Shown here piece after piece: positions 62,373 to 64,000 of a stretch of 64,000 nucleotides of DNA. Where the stretch lies: the NCBI GenBank assembly GCA_026724425.1, contig JAIUCV010000281.1, forward strand, positions 620,001 through 684,000, given 5' to 3'. The notes beneath the pieces were generated by a model that did no database searches, was not told where the DNA came from, and saw only the letters and a program-made list of their open reading frames with translations. Every line of letters begins with the position of its first letter. The stretch's first letter is position 1. The position numbers and the translations under genes were made by a program. Source of the stretch: Erythrophleum ivorense (Eukaryota; Streptophyta; Magnoliopsida; Fabales; Fabaceae).

Positions 62373-62400
62373 TTGTAATCATTATTTAATAATACTTATT
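62373..62400. repeat. Dispersed AT-rich repeat, copy 2
   Basis: Matches 31584-31611 at 27 of 28 bases. The flanks differ, apart from a GTTTGGTTA-like string some 60-70 bases downstream (here near 62462). Confidence 0.5.
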
Positions 62401-63284
62401 TATTTTTATTATTTAAATAATAATAATTTAATTCTTCTTTATATCACTTATCTCTTTTTTTGTTTGGTTAATTTTCCTTCTCACGTTCTAAACATAACCT
62501 TAAGAAATCCTTTGGGGTAATGAACTAATCCTCGTCATATCATCTTGTAGCAACAAACACAACAAATTAAACGGTGAAGTAAGTTATTTAGAATGTGTTT
62601 GTTTTTACGATTTGGGGGTCCAAAATCATATTTTTTAAGAAGCAACAATTTATTATTTTTACATAAAAGTGATTTTGAAACGAGATTTTAAACACACACG
62701 TAGTCTGTTCGTAAGCATGCTTTACAACCAAAACACCTAATAGTCTTGTTGAAGCACTCCTTGACTTTGTAGACACTGTGATTATATGGTGTAAACTATT
62801 CCCAGTATCCTACCATATCCTCGAGTATACTCTATATATACATATTAGGCGAGCTTCATTGGGTCAACCCCTGTGAATATAAAATTAATTCATGTTAAAT
62901 AAAAAATTAATATTATATATATGTGCTAAGCAAGTCATATAAATTCTACTAAAAACTATATATTTACTTGCATATTTATTTTTCATTAACTTAATTTATC
63001 AAAACATAATTAGTTTGTTTGATTGGCGGATTATGATATAATTTGTAATGTAATATTCTTTATAATGTATACTATATCTTTATAATTATTATTCAACTCT
63101 TTTTATTATTTTTTCAAATATAAAAGCATAAGTGTTATTTTCTATTTTATCTAACTATTTTTACATTTTCTTTTCTTTTTACCCATTGTCTTTAATCAAT
63201 ACACCAAGGGCGGGAGAAGCAGGTCCGCCAACTGTGCTGACTGGCCACAGGACGCCATGATTATTCTCATAGATGACCTCCTCT

Positions 63285-63302
63285 CTATATATATATATAT
63301 AT
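63285..63302. repeat. (TA)n microsatellite
   Basis: Dinucleotide run interrupting an otherwise mixed-composition patch near the window end. Confidence 0.75.
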
Positions 63303-64000
63303 TGCAAATTGATCAGAAAGTTGCAGAATTCACGAAAAATTGAGACCCATGCCTTGTGGGGTCGATGATGAGTGACACTAAGTGTTTGACAGAAAAAAAG
63401 ATATTCACATACGTAAATAATTGCGTATAAGAAAATTACACGTACCATCATCATCCATCATTCCCACCAGCATGGAGCTTTATGGCATCCTACTATCCTA
63501 CCAAACCAACATTTGAATCCTCCTTATTTTTTAGAAACTGATAATATTAATCTTGGGAAAGAAAAAAATAGATATGATATGCACTCATTAGTCAAGTGAA
63601 ATATATATATGTGTGTTATGTTTTTTTTTTTTTTAAATTAACACTGTTAATTTATTTAGAAATTTAAAGATGATCAGGTAAATCCACGCACTGCCACACG
63701 CCCTTGGCCCACCGTCCTACTTTAAATTCCATTATTCATTAAGCTTTAAGGTGGCATTTTTGGGTATAATAATTCCCAAAATCTTGAAAAATAATTGAGC
63801 TAGCCATCATTCCTTAGGGCAATATATAACACATAAATTTTAAGTTTTGTATAATTATTATATCTTCAAACATCTCATATATATAAATAAGTTTTCAAAC
63901 ATTAAAACAAAAATTAAAATTTTATATGCCGAACTGCCCCTAAAAGTTTTGCCAACAAGTTGTCCTAAAGTCGAAAGAATCAATCATGGGAATATAAGAG

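Larger units (their letters stand above)
60850..64000. other. AT-rich intergenic DNA to the window end, no gene confirmed
   Basis: Mostly A/T-rich filler. It has a short GC-biased spot at 61632-61685 (CTAGCGCGCGTGAAGCGTG and GCACGCGCG), the second copy of a dispersed repeat at 62373-62400, (AT)n at about 63285-63302, and a less AT-rich patch at 63200-63480. That patch holds a minus-strand 20-codon frame with good start context (63196-63258), but nothing identifies it as a gene. Confidence 0.45.

Noticed and set aside
1..64000. CRISPR arrays, phage, plasmid or bacterial gene clusters
   Set aside because: There are no regularly spaced repeats, operons or ribosome-binding sites; everything recognisable is plant nuclear.

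Overview
The window is nuclear DNA of a flowering plant, most likely a eudicot. It is AT-rich, its genes have GT-AG introns and recognisable plant orthologues, and the space between them is full of microsatellites and old transposable elements. I see no rRNA, tRNA, CRISPR, organellar or bacterial sequence.

Four host loci can be supported. (1) 1503-7684 (+) is an eight-exon KUP6-type potassium transporter (KT/HAK/KUP family). All its splice sites look intact, but it carries an in-frame TGA at about codon 106 and a one-base deletion at about codon 262, so I call it a pseudogene or null allele. Intron 3 holds a complete miniature LTR element (TRIM) with a perfect 5-bp target duplication. (2) About 22150-26893 (+, CDS 24097-26893) is a class II trehalose-6-phosphate synthase-like gene of the TPS8/9/10 type, with a leader intron and an intact 861-residue reading frame. 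(3) 32636-57405 (+) is the gamma subunit of the AP-1 clathrin adaptor, with 18 coding exons and an intact 882-residue frame. Its sixth intron is 13 kb long because two LTR retrotransposons sit in it: a reverse-oriented Copia element (38919-44195) and a forward-oriented Gypsy element (44381-49527). The sequence between and around them may be a third, older solo LTR. (4) 60452-60682 (-) is a one-exon gene for a 76-residue atypical helix-loop-helix protein.

The intergenic stretches 7.7-22 kb, 27-32 kb and 57.4-64 kb hold no further intact gene that I can recognise. They hold two hAT-type DNA elements with near-perfect 8-bp target duplications (11134-12003 and 28187-28855), and a CYP98A (C3'H) cytochrome P450 fragment lying between imperfect inverted repeats (14458-15146). 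They also hold a GC-rich island with several palindromes (about 15885-16295), a 27-bp direct repeat, microsatellites, and two copies of an AT-rich dispersed repeat.

The host genes are unrelated housekeeping or regulatory functions (ion transport, sugar-phosphate signalling, vesicle coat, transcriptional modulation) and do not form a pathway. I found no convincing new biological system. The items most worth a second look are the decayed KUP6-like gene, the layered insertions in the AP-1 gamma intron, the small elements with defined target duplications, and the P450 gene-fragment capture.
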